NCBI GenBank assembly: GCA_035631615.1
Contig: DASQIK010000023.1
Span: 10,065 to 74,064 of the forward strand
Direction: 5' to 3'
DNA length: 64,000 nt
Origin: UBA5189 sp035631615
GTDB lineage: Bacteria; Chloroflexota; Limnocylindria; Limnocylindrales; CSP1-4
Shown: positions 32,718 through 41,265 of the stretch, piece by piece
Layout of the letters: every line of letters begins with the position of its first letter
Position numbering within the stretch: position 1 is the first letter of the stretch
The notes under the pieces: model-generated
What the model saw: the letters and a program-made list of their open reading frames with translations, nothing else
What the model was told of the DNA's origin: nothing
The model's database searches: none
Translations under genes and position numbers: made by a program

Positions 32718-33791
32718 ATGGCTGCCATTCCCGACCCGCTTGCGGCGATCCGCTGGGCGCCCGCGCGGCCGATCATGACCGTGGTCGGGTGTCACGCGGG
32801 GGGCGAGATCGGCAACGTGATCGTCGGCGGCGTGGAGGCGCCGCGCGGCGCGACCGTCTTCGAGCAGATGCAGGCGATGGCCGCCGACGACTCGGTGCGG
32901 AAGCTGCTCCTCCACGAGCCGCGCGGGAGCGTCGCGGTCCACTCGAACCTGGTCGTCCCGTCGACACGTCCGGACTGTGCCTTCGGCTACATCATCATGG
33001 AGCCGACCGAGTATCCGGCGATGTCCGGCTCGAACACGATCTGCGTCGCCACCGTCCTGCTCGAGACCGGCATGGTCGAGATGCGTGAGCCGGTCACGAC
33101 CGTCCGCCTCGAGGCGCCCGGCGGCCCGATCGACGTCACCGCCGGCTGCCGCTCAGGCAAGGTGGAGTGGGTCGAGTTCGAGAACGTGCCGTGCTTCGCC
33201 ACGCGCATCGACGCGCCGCTCGACGTCGACGGGCTCGGCACCCTCGCCGTCGACGTCGCGTTCGGGGGCATGTGGTACGCGATCGCGGATGCTCGGGCGC
33301 TCGGCTTCGCGCTCGAGCCGTCGGAGGCGCGCGACCTGTCCCGCGTCGGCGAGCTGATCCGCGTCGCGGCGCGCGAGCAGCTGCCGTGCGTCCACCCGAT
33401 GAACCCGGCCATCGAGGGCGTGAGCATCGTCCAGATCGCGGAGCCGTGGCAGGGTGTCGGCGCTGTTTCGAAGAACGCCGTCGTGGTCGCACCGGGCAGG
33501 CTGGACCGATCGGCGACGGGCACGGGGCTGTCGGCGCGGATCGCGGCGCTCCACGAGCGCGGGCTGATGGGCGCGGGCGACTCGATGACCCATGCCTCGG
33601 TCATCGGCTCGCGGTTCGACGGGCGGATCGTGCGCGAGGTCGCTCTTGCCGGCACCAGGGCGATCGTGCCGGCGATCCGTGGCAGCGCCTGGATCACCGG
33701 TGTGACACAGGTCCTCGTCGACCCGACGGACCCGTTCCCCGAGGGCTACCTGCTGTCCGACACCTGGCCCGGGGACGACGTCCAGCGCTGA
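32718..33791 (+). CDS. Proline racemase-superfamily protein with Ser/Thr in place of both catalytic Cys
   Basis: 357 residues with the proline racemase/hydroxyproline epimerase fold: HAGGEIGNVIVGG near the start, REP-like HEPRGSVAVHSNLVV, and DRSATGTGLSAR. In racemases and epimerases the two acid/base residues are Cys (MCGHGT and DRSPCGTG). Here the first site reads MSGSNT (Ser103) and the second DRSATGTG (Thr267). In the superfamily a Cys-to-Thr change at the second site marks trans-3-hydroxyproline dehydratases; losing the first Cys as well makes racemization unlikely. The substrate is unassigned. It starts 34 bp after the carboxypeptidase gene. Confidence 0.85.
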   Translation: MAAIPDPLAAIRWAPARPIMTVVGCHAGGEIGNVIVGGVEAPRGATVFEQMQAMAADDSVRKLLLHEPRGSVAVHSNLVVPSTRPDCAFGYIIMEPTEYPAMSGSNTICVATVLLETGMVEMREPVTTVRLEAPGGPIDVTAGCRSGKVEWVEFENVPCFATRIDAPLDVDGLGTLAVDVAFGGMWYAIADARALGFALEPSEARDLSRVGELIRVAAREQLPCVHPMNPAIEGVSIVQIAEPWQGVGAVSKNAVVVAPGRLDRSATGTGLSARIAALHERGLMGAGDSMTHASVIGSRFDGRIVREVALAGTRAIVPAIRGSAWITGVTQVLVDPTDPFPEGYLLSDTWPGDDVQR

Positions 33792-33796
33792 CGCTC

Positions 33797-33817
33797 GGCG
33801 GCGGGCGATTCGCCGCC
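33797..33817 (+). terminator. GC-rich hairpin after the proline-racemase-family gene
   Basis: GGCGGCG (33797-33803) pairs with CGCCGCC (33811-33817) over a 7-base loop, five bases after the gene's stop. No T-run follows, so termination is probable but not proven. Confidence 0.5.
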
Positions 33818-34006
33818 GGCGCCGACGGAAAGGAAGCAGCCCCGAAGCGCGCCGTCGCCGGGGGAACGACGTCGCAGCCTCGAGGCCTGCAACCGTGGAT
33901 AACGAATCCCACGACGTGGCGTTAGGGCCCCGGTTCGAATTGGCACCGGGCGCGGTCACGAATCGGACATCCGGGGAGTGCCACAATCGCGCGGACGGAG
34001 GTGGCC

Positions 34007-34648
34007 ATGGGCGAGCGGTTCGTGACCCGCGGGTTCGTCGGCCGGCGCGACGATGGCGCCGCGGGGCCGATGAGCGGCGACGAGCGTCGGAAGCGCACGC
34101 CGCCGGGCCAGTATCTGACCACCGACTTTCCCGTGCTTTCCGCGGGGCCGACGCCGCGAACCCCGCTCGATCGCTGGTCGCTCAGCGTCGGAGGCCTCGT
34201 CGCGAACCCGGTGACCTGGACGTGGGAGCAGCTCCTCGCGCTCCCGAACCGGGACTGGGTCGTCGACATCAGCTGCGTGACGAAATGGACTCACCTGGAC
34301 ATGCGCTGGAAGGGTGTGAGCGTCGATACGCTCCTGGAGGGCATCGAGCTCGACCCGAAGGCCGCCTTCGTCGTCGCGTACTCCGACGGCGGCTACACCA
34401 CGAACCTGCCGCTCGCCGACGTCCTCAACAACCAGGCCTTCGTCGCGTGGGAGTACGACGGCAGGCCGCTCGCGCCGGAGCACGGCGGCCCCGCGCGGCT
34501 GGTCGTGCCGGGGCGCTATTTCTGGAAGAGCGCCAAGTGGGTACGCGGCCTGCGCATCCAGGCCAACGACGAGCCCGGCTTCTGGGAGTCCCTCGGGTAC
34601 AACAACCGCGGCGACCAGTGGGCCGAGGAACGGTACTCGGGCGACTGA
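34007..34648 (+). CDS. Sulfite oxidase-like molybdopterin oxidoreductase
   Basis: 213 residues, the oxidoreductase molybdopterin domain alone. LSVGGLVANPVTWTWEQLLALP precedes the molybdenum-ligand Cys90 in VVDISCVTKWT; MRWKGVSVDTLLEG and LAPEHGGPARLVVPGRYFWKSAKWVRGL are typical of the SuoX/MsrP fold. No Tat signal or haem domain, so it looks cytosolic. ATG 34007 has GGAGG five bases upstream; the overlapping GTG at 34001 would sit inside the ribosome site. The following flavin reductase probably passes electrons to it. Confidence 0.9.
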   Translation: MGERFVTRGFVGRRDDGAAGPMSGDERRKRTPPGQYLTTDFPVLSAGPTPRTPLDRWSLSVGGLVANPVTWTWEQLLALPNRDWVVDISCVTKWTHLDMRWKGVSVDTLLEGIELDPKAAFVVAYSDGGYTTNLPLADVLNNQAFVAWEYDGRPLAPEHGGPARLVVPGRYFWKSAKWVRGLRIQANDEPGFWESLGYNNRGDQWAEERYSGD

Positions 34649-34772
34649 TGCGACCCCATCGCCGCGCTGGCGCCTGTGCTCCGCGCTCACGCACCATGAG
34701 TGCGTTCGCTCTCGGTGCTCGTCGCCGCCTTGTGCTGCGGCCGCCTCAGCCCGCCCGAGTCGGGGCAGGCTG

Positions 34773-35507
34773 ATGGCACTCGAATGGCAGTTGGCGACGG
34801 TCACGGCGGTGCGCGACGAGACGCCGTCGGTTCGATCCTTCACGCTGGGGCTGCCGGACTGGGCCGGCCATCGACCCGGCCAGCACGTTGACCTGCGGCT
34901 CACCGCCGCGGACGGCTACAGCGTCGAGCGCTCGTACTCGATCGCGTCCGAGCCGGAGCGGGCCGGTGAGGTCGACATCACGGTGGAGCGGATCCCGGGC
35001 GGCGAAGTTTCGCCGTTCCTGCACGAGGTCGTGGTACCCGGCGACCGGCTCGAGGTCCGCGGCCCGATCGGCGGCTATTTCGTCTGGGAGGCAGCGTTCG
35101 GCGGGCCGTTGCTCCTCGTCGCCGGCGGGTCGGGCGTCGTGCCACTGATGGCGATGGCGCGCCATCGGGCCCGGGCCGGCTCTCACGTGCCGGCGCGCCT
35201 CCTGGTCAGCTCGCGCGGACCCGATGAGATCATCTATCGCGCGGAGCTCGACGGGCTCGCGGCCGCGGGCGACGGCTTCGCGGTCGCGCACACGCTGACC
35301 CGCCAGCAGCCGCCGGACTGGACCGGCTACGCGCGCCGGATCGACGAGCAGATGCTGGCCGAGGTCGTCGAGCCGTTGGGAGCGGCGACCCGCGCCTACG
35401 CATGCGGGCCGACGGCCCTCGTCGAGACCGTGGCCAATGGGCTGGTCCGCCTTGGCCTCCCGCCTGATCGCATCCGGACCGAGCGCTTCGGCCCGACCGG
35501 GACCTGA
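34773..35507 (+). CDS. FAD/NAD(P)-binding oxidoreductase (ferredoxin reductase-like)
   Basis: 244 residues. FAD-binding beta-barrel with RSYS at 53-56 and the preceding PGQHVDLRL; pyridine nucleotide domain with LLVAGGSGVVPLMAMAR and the C-terminal YACGPTALVE. No 2Fe-2S domain is attached. Lying between a molybdopterin enzyme and a DUF6510 protein in the same direction, it is the likely electron donor or acceptor for that enzyme. Confidence 0.92.
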   Translation: MALEWQLATVTAVRDETPSVRSFTLGLPDWAGHRPGQHVDLRLTAADGYSVERSYSIASEPERAGEVDITVERIPGGEVSPFLHEVVVPGDRLEVRGPIGGYFVWEAAFGGPLLLVAGGSGVVPLMAMARHRARAGSHVPARLLVSSRGPDEIIYRAELDGLAAAGDGFAVAHTLTRQQPPDWTGYARRIDEQMLAEVVEPLGAATRAYACGPTALVETVANGLVRLGLPPDRIRTERFGPTGT

Positions 35508-35518
35508 GAGGACGATCG

Positions 35519-35827
35519 ATGGAAGAGCGGATCGCGATGATGCGGGACGACCCGGCGGTCGATCTCACGGTCGACGGCAGCGGGGTGGGCGGCCTGCTCG
35601 CATCGGTGTTCGGGGGCGAGATGACCGCGGTACCGGGGCAGTGCGCCCACTGCAACACCGTCAGCGTCGTCGGGACGATGCGCGCGTACGTGCGCGGGCC
35701 CGGCGTCGTCCTTCGCTGCCCGGCCTGCGCCGAGGTCGTCATTCGACTCGCCCAGACGCCGAGCGCGACGATCGTCGATGTCAGCGGCGTGTCGTACCTG
35801 CGGATCGAGCGGACGGCCGGGACGTAG
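35519..35827 (+). CDS. DUF6510-like zinc-binding protein
   Basis: 102 residues. A CAHC...CPAC pair (about residues 42-45 and 63-66) forms a probable zinc ribbon; LTVDGSGVGGLLASVFGGEMT at the N-terminus and IVDVSGVSYLRIER at the C-terminus complete a small single-domain protein. Proteins of this kind travel with the molybdopterin/FAD pair in several GC-rich genomes, as far as I recall; the function is unknown. Starts 11 bp after the reductase. Confidence 0.8.
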   Translation: MEERIAMMRDDPAVDLTVDGSGVGGLLASVFGGEMTAVPGQCAHCNTVSVVGTMRAYVRGPGVVLRCPACAEVVIRLAQTPSATIVDVSGVSYLRIERTAGT

Positions 35828-35832
35828 CGGCG

Positions 35833-36387
35833 CTACCAGCCGAACGAGCCCGGGCCGCCCTTGAACGGCCCGACGATCCTCGACGTCACCCAGCCGCCGT
35901 AGAAGTGGCCCGGCTGCGGCGCCGCGCGCTCGTCGCCGACCCACGCCTCGTCGACCGCCCACGCGTAGAACGCGAAGTGGCCGGCGATGGCATCGAAGCC
36001 GGGCAGCGGCACGTGGTACGACCAGGCCGCGTTCGGGATCACGCGGCCGCCGGGCGTCGAGATCGACCAGTAGCGCGCGTCACCCTTCCACTCGCAGGTC
36101 GTGGTCCGTTCCGCCGCGATCAGCAGGTCGCGCCGGACGTCACCGGGCGGCAGGTAGTAGACCGGCGCGCCCGCGGTCTCGAGCACGCGCAACGCGGACG
36201 TGGATGACGCCAGCTCGATCCCCTCGACCACCACCCGGATGCGCTCCGGCACGGGCTCGACGCGCGGCGGGCGCGGGTAGTCCCAGACCGATTCCTGGCC
36301 CGGTCCGGGCTCGATGCGCGGCGGCGAGGGCGAGGTCCCGGCCACGAACGACGCACCGTCCGGCGCGTTCTCGTAGTCCGTTGCCAT
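35833..36387 (-). CDS. DUF427 domain protein
   Basis: 184 residues. DUF427 core: RVVVEGIELASSTSALRVLET, VYYLPPGDVRRDLLIAAERTTTCEWKGDARYWS and GFDAIAGHFAFYAW. The family is a small beta-rich fold of unknown biochemical role common in Actinobacteria and Proteobacteria. The N-terminal 40 residues are proline-rich and charged. ATG 36387 has AGGAGG upstream. It ends five bases from the convergent DUF6510 gene. Confidence 0.9.
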   Translation of the reverse strand: MATDYENAPDGASFVAGTSPSPPRIEPGPGQESVWDYPRPPRVEPVPERIRVVVEGIELASSTSALRVLETAGAPVYYLPPGDVRRDLLIAAERTTTCEWKGDARYWSISTPGGRVIPNAAWSYHVPLPGFDAIAGHFAFYAWAVDEAWVGDERAAPQPGHFYGGWVTSRIVGPFKGGPGSFGW

Positions 36388-36418
36388 GGCGTGCCCTCCT
36401 GTGGTGTCGGGGTCCACC

Positions 36419-37681
36419 CTACCCCGATCTCGCCGGGGCGGCTGCCGGCACCCCCCAGCTGGGCTCACGCCACTGGCTCGGCGGGCCGTCACGCTGGAGG
36501 CCGATCAGGCGGACCGCGGTCCACGCGCCGAACGCAGTCATCACGACCGACATCAGCGTGATCGCCCAGCCCGGGAAGTCGTCGATCTTGGGGCCGGGCA
36601 GGATCCGGTAGGGGGAGTTCGCCAGCACGTAGGCGAGGGTGAGGAAGAACATCGCGCTCAACGCGAAGAACGGCCGCCGGATCGATGGCTCGAGGACGGC
36701 CAACGGCGCGAGCAGCGCGATGGCGCCGTACAGGTAGCGCTCGTGGGCGCGCGTCGGCACGAAGTACAGCGTCAGGGCGATCAGCGACCCGACCGCCAGC
36801 AGCCCGATCAGGTCGCGCCGCCACCGGAGCAGCCACAGGCTGCCGGCGATCGCCGCGATCTCGAGCGTCGTCCCGAGGAAGAACCACCCCGCGTCGGAGT
36901 GGTTGAACCCGAACACGGCGCCCCAGGGATTGAACGCAAACCCGGATTCGACCTTGTACTGGGTGAAGGTCTTGCTCATGACCTCGAGGTAGCCCGCCGG
37001 CCCTAGGCCCAGCGGCAGCAGCACGACCGCGAAGGTGAGCAGCGCCGCGAACGCCACGAGCAGGAGCCGGCGGGGACCGTCCGGCGATCGGAGCCAGAAC
37101 CCGGCAAGGCCGAGGAGGACGAATGCGGCGACGCCGAACTGCGGCTTGACGAGCCCCGCCAGCACGGCGAGAACGGCCGCCCAGGCAAACCTGCCCCGGG
37201 CTGCGACGACGATCGAGGCGACCATCGGCAGCGCACCCATGCCGTCGATCTGGCCCCACATCGGGCCGGTGAGGATCACGGCGGGATTGAGCAGGTAGAA
37301 CGCGGCCGCGAGCGTGCCGGCGCGCTCTCGCCCGGCATGCGACCGGACGACCCAGAACAGCAGCGCGCCGAGGCCGAGGTCGAACGGGATCGAGAGGGTT
37401 CGGATCGCGACCATCAGGTCCGGCCGGTCCAGGAACACGCCCAGGGGCCACAGCAGGTACAGCATCGGGGGGTAGTTCGCGTCGCCGCCGTTCGCGTAGT
37501 AGCCCCCGAGCCCGTAGCGCGCCATCCCTTCCGCCCACTGAACGAACGCGGTGAGGTCGCCGTAGTGGCCCGGCCCGAAGAGGCCGGCGAAGCGGATCAG
37601 CGCCGCGAGCACCAGCAGCGGGATCAGCGAGCCCCGGCCATCGGCCGGCGCCGACCGCGCTTCAGCCGCAGGGGCGGTCAT
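36419..37681 (-). CDS. GT-C-type membrane glycosyltransferase
   Basis: 420 residues with about ten hydrophobic helices. The first extracytosolic loop carries acidic HYGDLTAFVQWAEGMARYG, the place where GT-C enzymes keep catalytic acidic residues; NPAVILTGPMWGQIDGMGAL and TRAHERYLYGAIALL resemble polyprenyl-phosphate-mannose-dependent mannosyltransferases (GT39/GT87-like). Predicted to add a sugar to an outward-facing glycan or protein. Starts at ATG 37681, sharing ATGA with the KimA-like gene stop, so the two are co-translated. Confidence 0.82.
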   Translation of the reverse strand: MTAPAAEARSAPADGRGSLIPLLVLAALIRFAGLFGPGHYGDLTAFVQWAEGMARYGLGGYYANGGDANYPPMLYLLWPLGVFLDRPDLMVAIRTLSIPFDLGLGALLFWVVRSHAGRERAGTLAAAFYLLNPAVILTGPMWGQIDGMGALPMVASIVVAARGRFAWAAVLAVLAGLVKPQFGVAAFVLLGLAGFWLRSPDGPRRLLLVAFAALLTFAVVLLPLGLGPAGYLEVMSKTFTQYKVESGFAFNPWGAVFGFNHSDAGWFFLGTTLEIAAIAGSLWLLRWRRDLIGLLAVGSLIALTLYFVPTRAHERYLYGAIALLAPLAVLEPSIRRPFFALSAMFFLTLAYVLANSPYRILPGPKIDDFPGWAITLMSVVMTAFGAWTAVRLIGLQRDGPPSQWREPSWGVPAAAPARSG

Positions 37682-39762
37682 GCCGGCGGCGGAACGTCCG
37701 GCTTGTGCTCGCTCGGCTCCTGCTCGCGCCGGTACGGCACGTTCACGACGACCGTGTGCGGCCGCCCGAGGAGCGCCGCGCGGAGTCGCTTCGCGGACTG
37801 GTTGAACAGGATCCGCTCCCACCAGCTCTTGGCGACGTATTCGGGGACGACCACGAACGTGATCGGCGCCTGCTTGCCCTGTGGCGAACCGCGGTCGAGG
37901 ACGTCGAGGTACGAGATCAGCGGCGCAACGAGGGCCCGATACGGCGATTCGACGATCACGAGCGGCACGTCCGGCAGCTGGCGCTCCCAGCGCTCGCGGA
38001 TTGCCGCTGCCTTCTCCGGTTCATCGGAGATCAGGACGGCGGTGACACTGGCGTCGATCGAGCGACCGACGTTCACGGCCTGGATGACCGCGCGATTGAT
38101 GGCCGGGATCGGGATGATGACCCGCTCCTCGCGAAGGGGGCCGGTGAACACCTTGCTCGGCGATACCGCCAGCTCGTTCGCCGAGGCCGCGTACTGCCGG
38201 CGAATGAACAGCATCATCGCCACGAGGAGCGGGATGAGGATCACCACGAGGTAGGCGCCGCCGAAGAACTTCTCGTACACGACGATGACCAGGACGACAG
38301 TCGTCAGGATCGCCCCGAAGCCGTTGATCAGCAGCCGAATGCGCCACTGGGGCGACCGGAGCCGGAGCCAGTGCCTCACCATCCCGGCCTGCGACAGCGA
38401 GAAGCAGACGAAGACGCCGACCGAGTACAGCGGGATGAGGAGCGTTGTCGTCCCGCCGAACACCGCCACCAGGCCCGCGGCCACCGCAGCCAGCAGCACG
38501 ATCCCCCAGGAGTAGGCGAGGCGGTCGCCGCGGAACGCGAACTGGCGGGGCATGTAGCCGTCCTCCGCCAGGATCGCGGCGAGCCGGGGAAAGGCGTTGT
38601 AGGACGTGTTCGCGGCCAGGAACAGGATCAGCATCGTGGCGATCAGGAACAGCGCCTGCAGGATCGTGCCGTTGCCGTAGATCGCACCGGAGACCAGGGA
38701 GATGACCGACGGGAAGCCACCCACCGATGGCACGACGCCGTAGGCGTTGGCGACGATGGAGACGCCGATGAAGATGACCCCCAGGAGGGTCGCCATCGCC
38801 ACCATCGTGAACGCGGCGTTGCGCGCCTCGGGCGGCTTGAACGCGGGTACGCCGTTCGCGATCGCCTCGACACCGGTCAGGGCGACCGAGCCGCTCGCGA
38901 ATGACCGTAGGAGCAGGAACAACGTGAGCGCCCCAAGGCCGAACGCCTCGGGGTTCGACTGCTGGGGAACCGGGACCACACGGCCCGTGAGCATGTTGAT
39001 GAAGCCGAAGCCCACGATCCCCAGGGCGAGGGTCACGAAGACGTATGTTGGGACGGCAAAGATGTTGCCGGACTCGCGGAGACCGCGCAGGTTCGCGATC
39101 GTGATCAGGCTGATCACGACGACGGCGATGAGGACCTTGTACTGCCCGGCCACCGGGACCAGCGAGGCCAGCTGATCGAGCGCGGAGGACGTGGACACGG
39201 CCACGGTCATCACGTAGTCGATCAGGAGTGCGGCGGCGGCGATCAGGCCGAGCAGGGGCGTCAGCTCCGATCGAGCCACGGCGTAGGCGCCGCCGCCATT
39301 CGGGAACGCGAGGCACACCTGCCGGTAGCTGATCGCGACGACGGCCAGGAGCAGCGCGATGGCAACCGAGACCCCGATCGAGGCGAACAGCGCCGTGGCG
39401 CCGGCGAGGATCAGGACCCGCAGGATCTCCTCGGTCGCGTACGCCGACGAGCTGATTGCGTCCGAGCTGAAGATCGCCAGCGCCTTCTTCTTCGAGAGGC
39501 GCTCCCCGATCTCCTCGTGCATCGAGAGCGGGCGGCCGAAGATGACCGCGCGCGCCTTCGCGATCCCACGACCGATCGGGGTCCGCGGGGCAGACGCCGC
39601 CTCCTTGGCAACGAGCGTGCCTTCTCCCGTGTACCGGAAGTAGGCGGAGTGGGGCCGCTCGACGCGGACGCGACGGTCGCCGAGCTTGCGACCCTTGAGC
39701 TGTCGCGGACCCTGCGTCACGGGTGAGGAGTTCGTTCCGGGTGCATCCGCAGAGGATCGCAT
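37678..39762 (-). CDS. KimA-like potassium permease (APC superfamily)
   Basis: 694 residues, twelve or so transmembrane helices plus a C-terminal cytosolic domain. Conserved KimA stretches: KALAIFSSDAISSSAYATEEIL (Asp and Tyr of the K+ site), SYRQVCLAFPNGGGAYAV, LTGVEAIANGVPAFKPPEARNA, FLAANTSYNAFPRL, IPLYSVGVFVCFSLSQAGM. The tail (VIIPIPAINRAVIQAVNVGRS) is the universal-stress-like domain that binds c-di-AMP in characterised KimA. Usually labelled amino acid permease. A longer N-terminal extension than B. subtilis KimA is seen. Starts 31 bp after the Fur-family gene. Confidence 0.85.
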   Translation of the reverse strand: MRSSADAPGTNSSPVTQGPRQLKGRKLGDRRVRVERPHSAYFRYTGEGTLVAKEAASAPRTPIGRGIAKARAVIFGRPLSMHEEIGERLSKKKALAIFSSDAISSSAYATEEILRVLILAGATALFASIGVSVAIALLLAVVAISYRQVCLAFPNGGGAYAVARSELTPLLGLIAAAALLIDYVMTVAVSTSSALDQLASLVPVAGQYKVLIAVVVISLITIANLRGLRESGNIFAVPTYVFVTLALGIVGFGFINMLTGRVVPVPQQSNPEAFGLGALTLFLLLRSFASGSVALTGVEAIANGVPAFKPPEARNAAFTMVAMATLLGVIFIGVSIVANAYGVVPSVGGFPSVISLVSGAIYGNGTILQALFLIATMLILFLAANTSYNAFPRLAAILAEDGYMPRQFAFRGDRLAYSWGIVLLAAVAAGLVAVFGGTTTLLIPLYSVGVFVCFSLSQAGMVRHWLRLRSPQWRIRLLINGFGAILTTVVLVIVVYEKFFGGAYLVVILIPLLVAMMLFIRRQYAASANELAVSPSKVFTGPLREERVIIPIPAINRAVIQAVNVGRSIDASVTAVLISDEPEKAAAIRERWERQLPDVPLVIVESPYRALVAPLISYLDVLDRGSPQGKQAPITFVVVPEYVAKSWWERILFNQSAKRLRAALLGRPHTVVVNVPYRREQEPSEHKPDVPPPA

Positions 39763-39793
39763 GCGGGAGACAAGGCTGGTGCGGCCTCGCGGG

Positions 39794-40243
39794 TCATGTC
39801 CTGGGCTGGCGAGCCGCGCGGGAGCAGTCGGCGCACCGACCCTCGATTGACAGGTGGGCGATGTCGACCGCGAAGCCGCGCTTGGCGCGCAGGGCGTCGA
39901 CGATCGGCCGAGCCTCCGCGGGATCGAGCTCCCAGCTCCGACCGCAGCTCGCGCAGACCAGATGGCCGTGGTCGGCTGCCGGGTTCACGTGGAACTCCTG
40001 GCGGCCCTCGCGCCCGTGGCTGTGGCTGACGAGGCCGATCTCCTCGAGCACGTCGAGCGTTCGATAGACCGTGGATGGCGTGGTCGTCGGATCGAGCGCC
40101 CGGCTTCGCTCGACGAGCTCGGCGCCCGTCACGTGGCCGTCGATGCTTGACAGGACCTCGAGGATGGCGCTCCGCTGCGGTGTCCAGCGCAGGCCGCGGG
40201 CCCGGAGGCCGCGGCGGACATCGGCCCAGCGCTCGGTCGTCAC
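39794..40243 (-). CDS. Fur-family metalloregulator
   Basis: 149 residues from GTG 40243, which shares GTGA with the stop of the transporter gene upstream. Winged HTH with LRWTPQRSAILEVL and TTPSTVYRTLDVLEEIGLV; metal-site residues in HSHGREGRQEFH and DHGHLVCASCG; structural zinc CxxC pairs CASC and CADC. Its position behind a Ni/Co transporter gene points to a nickel (Nur) or similar sensor rather than iron, but the metal cannot be read from sequence. Confidence 0.92.
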   Translation of the reverse strand: MTTERWADVRRGLRARGLRWTPQRSAILEVLSSIDGHVTGAELVERSRALDPTTTPSTVYRTLDVLEEIGLVSHSHGREGRQEFHVNPAADHGHLVCASCGRSWELDPAEARPIVDALRAKRGFAVDIAHLSIEGRCADCSRAARQPRT

Positions 40244-41196
40244 GAGCCACCGCCGAACAGCCACGCCTGGATCGACGGCAGCTTGTCCTGGAGGCCGAGC
40301 AGGAAGATCGAGCCGACGACGAGGCTGAAGGTGCCGGCCACGACGCCGATCGCGACGTACAGGCGCTGGCGAAAGCGGCTGGCGATGAAGCCGGTCGACG
40401 TGATGAGCACGACGATCGAGTTCGCGAGCAGCAGCCCGACGATGAACGCGGCCATCATCGGGAAGCCGAGGCCCCGGCTCGACGCGCCGCCGATGGCCGC
40501 GATCAGGAGCACCTGGGTGCCGGTCTCGGCACCGATGCCGTGGATCATCCCGACCCCGAACGCGGTCCGGATGCCATACGACGACATCTCGATCGGGTCG
40601 ACGTGCTCATGCCCGTGCAGTCGCGCCTGGAATCGCCGCCACGCGTAGCGCACCGAGTCGAAGACGAGCATCCACCGGCTGCGCAGGCGGAACTCGACGC
40701 CGTGACGGGCGTACTGGTACAGCGACACGAAGACCCAGATGCCGAGGAACAGCAGGGTCGCGCCCACGACCGGCCCCATCACCTGGTCGACCCAGCCCGG
40801 CAGCACGGCGCCGAACAGCAGTGCGAGGGTGCCCAGCGCGGCGACGACCGCGGCGTGCCCGAGGGCGTACATCGAGCCGAGGAGCAGTGCGCGCCGTTGC
40901 TCAGGGACGAACTGGACGCGAGGCTCCGCGTCCGGATGCGAGTGGGGCGCCGGGTCCGATGCGGCCGGCTGCTCGTGGGCCGCGAGCTCGGCGGTGCCGC
41001 CGTGGTCGTGGCGATGCTCGATCTCGTGCTCGGCCGAGTGCTCGTGGACCGCCTCGTGACCGAGCTCGGCAGCGTCGGCGGTCGCGGTCGTCGAGGTCAC
41101 GTCCGTGATCGCTGCGAGGTGATCCCAGTCGGACCCGTGCCGGAAGCCGAGCACGAGCGCGGTTGCGATCAGCCCGAGGGCGCCGGCATCGGCCAT
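40240..41196 (-). CDS. NiCoT-like nickel/cobalt transporter
   Basis: 318 residues, about seven hydrophobic helices. The signature HX4DH motif is at residues 20-26 (RHGSDWDHLAAITD), followed by a cytosolic or periplasmic histidine-rich loop (about residues 46-90: HEHSAEHEIEHRHDH) suited to metal capture. Further family segments are GSMYALGHAAVVAALG and GVGMIHGIGAETGTQVL. ATG 41196 begins directly before the first helix. First gene of a unit with the Fur-family regulator, and divergent from the kdpD kinase half. Confidence 0.88.
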   Translation of the reverse strand: MADAGALGLIATALVLGFRHGSDWDHLAAITDVTSTTATADAAELGHEAVHEHSAEHEIEHRHDHGGTAELAAHEQPAASDPAPHSHPDAEPRVQFVPEQRRALLLGSMYALGHAAVVAALGTLALLFGAVLPGWVDQVMGPVVGATLLFLGIWVFVSLYQYARHGVEFRLRSRWMLVFDSVRYAWRRFQARLHGHEHVDPIEMSSYGIRTAFGVGMIHGIGAETGTQVLLIAAIGGASSRGLGFPMMAAFIVGLLLANSIVVLITSTGFIASRFRQRLYVAIGVVAGTFSLVVGSIFLLGLQDKLPSIQAWLFGGGS

Positions 41197-41210
41197 CCAC
41201 CGATGATGTC

Positions 41211-41232
41211 GGTTAACGCAACAGGTTGCAAC
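41211..41232. promoter_or_regulatory. Overlapping palindromes, candidate metalloregulator operator
   Basis: In the 69-bp divergent gap, GCAAC-AG-GTTGC (41218-41229) is a perfect inverted repeat, and GTTGCAAC (41225-41232) is a second palindrome overlapping it. The TTGC/GCAA half-sites resemble the TTGCAA words of Nur boxes. The site is placed to control the transporter-regulator operon and possibly kdp. Operator function is inference. Confidence 0.5.
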
Positions 41233-41265
41233 AACCGGGCGGGCGAATACGCATACGATCTTCGG

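Noticed and set aside
33818..34006. A molybdenum-cofactor riboswitch ahead of the molybdopterin enzyme
   Set aside because: The leader lacks the conserved aptamer segments I would expect; only a hairpin ending the previous gene is evident.
37678..39762. Annotation as a generic amino acid permease
   Set aside because: Sequence signatures match KimA rather than amino acid transporters, and the context is potassium uptake.
39763..39793. A c-di-AMP (ydaO-type) riboswitch ahead of the KimA-like gene
   Set aside because: Only 31 bp separates it from the Fur-family gene, too short for that aptamer; the second copy has 18 bp.
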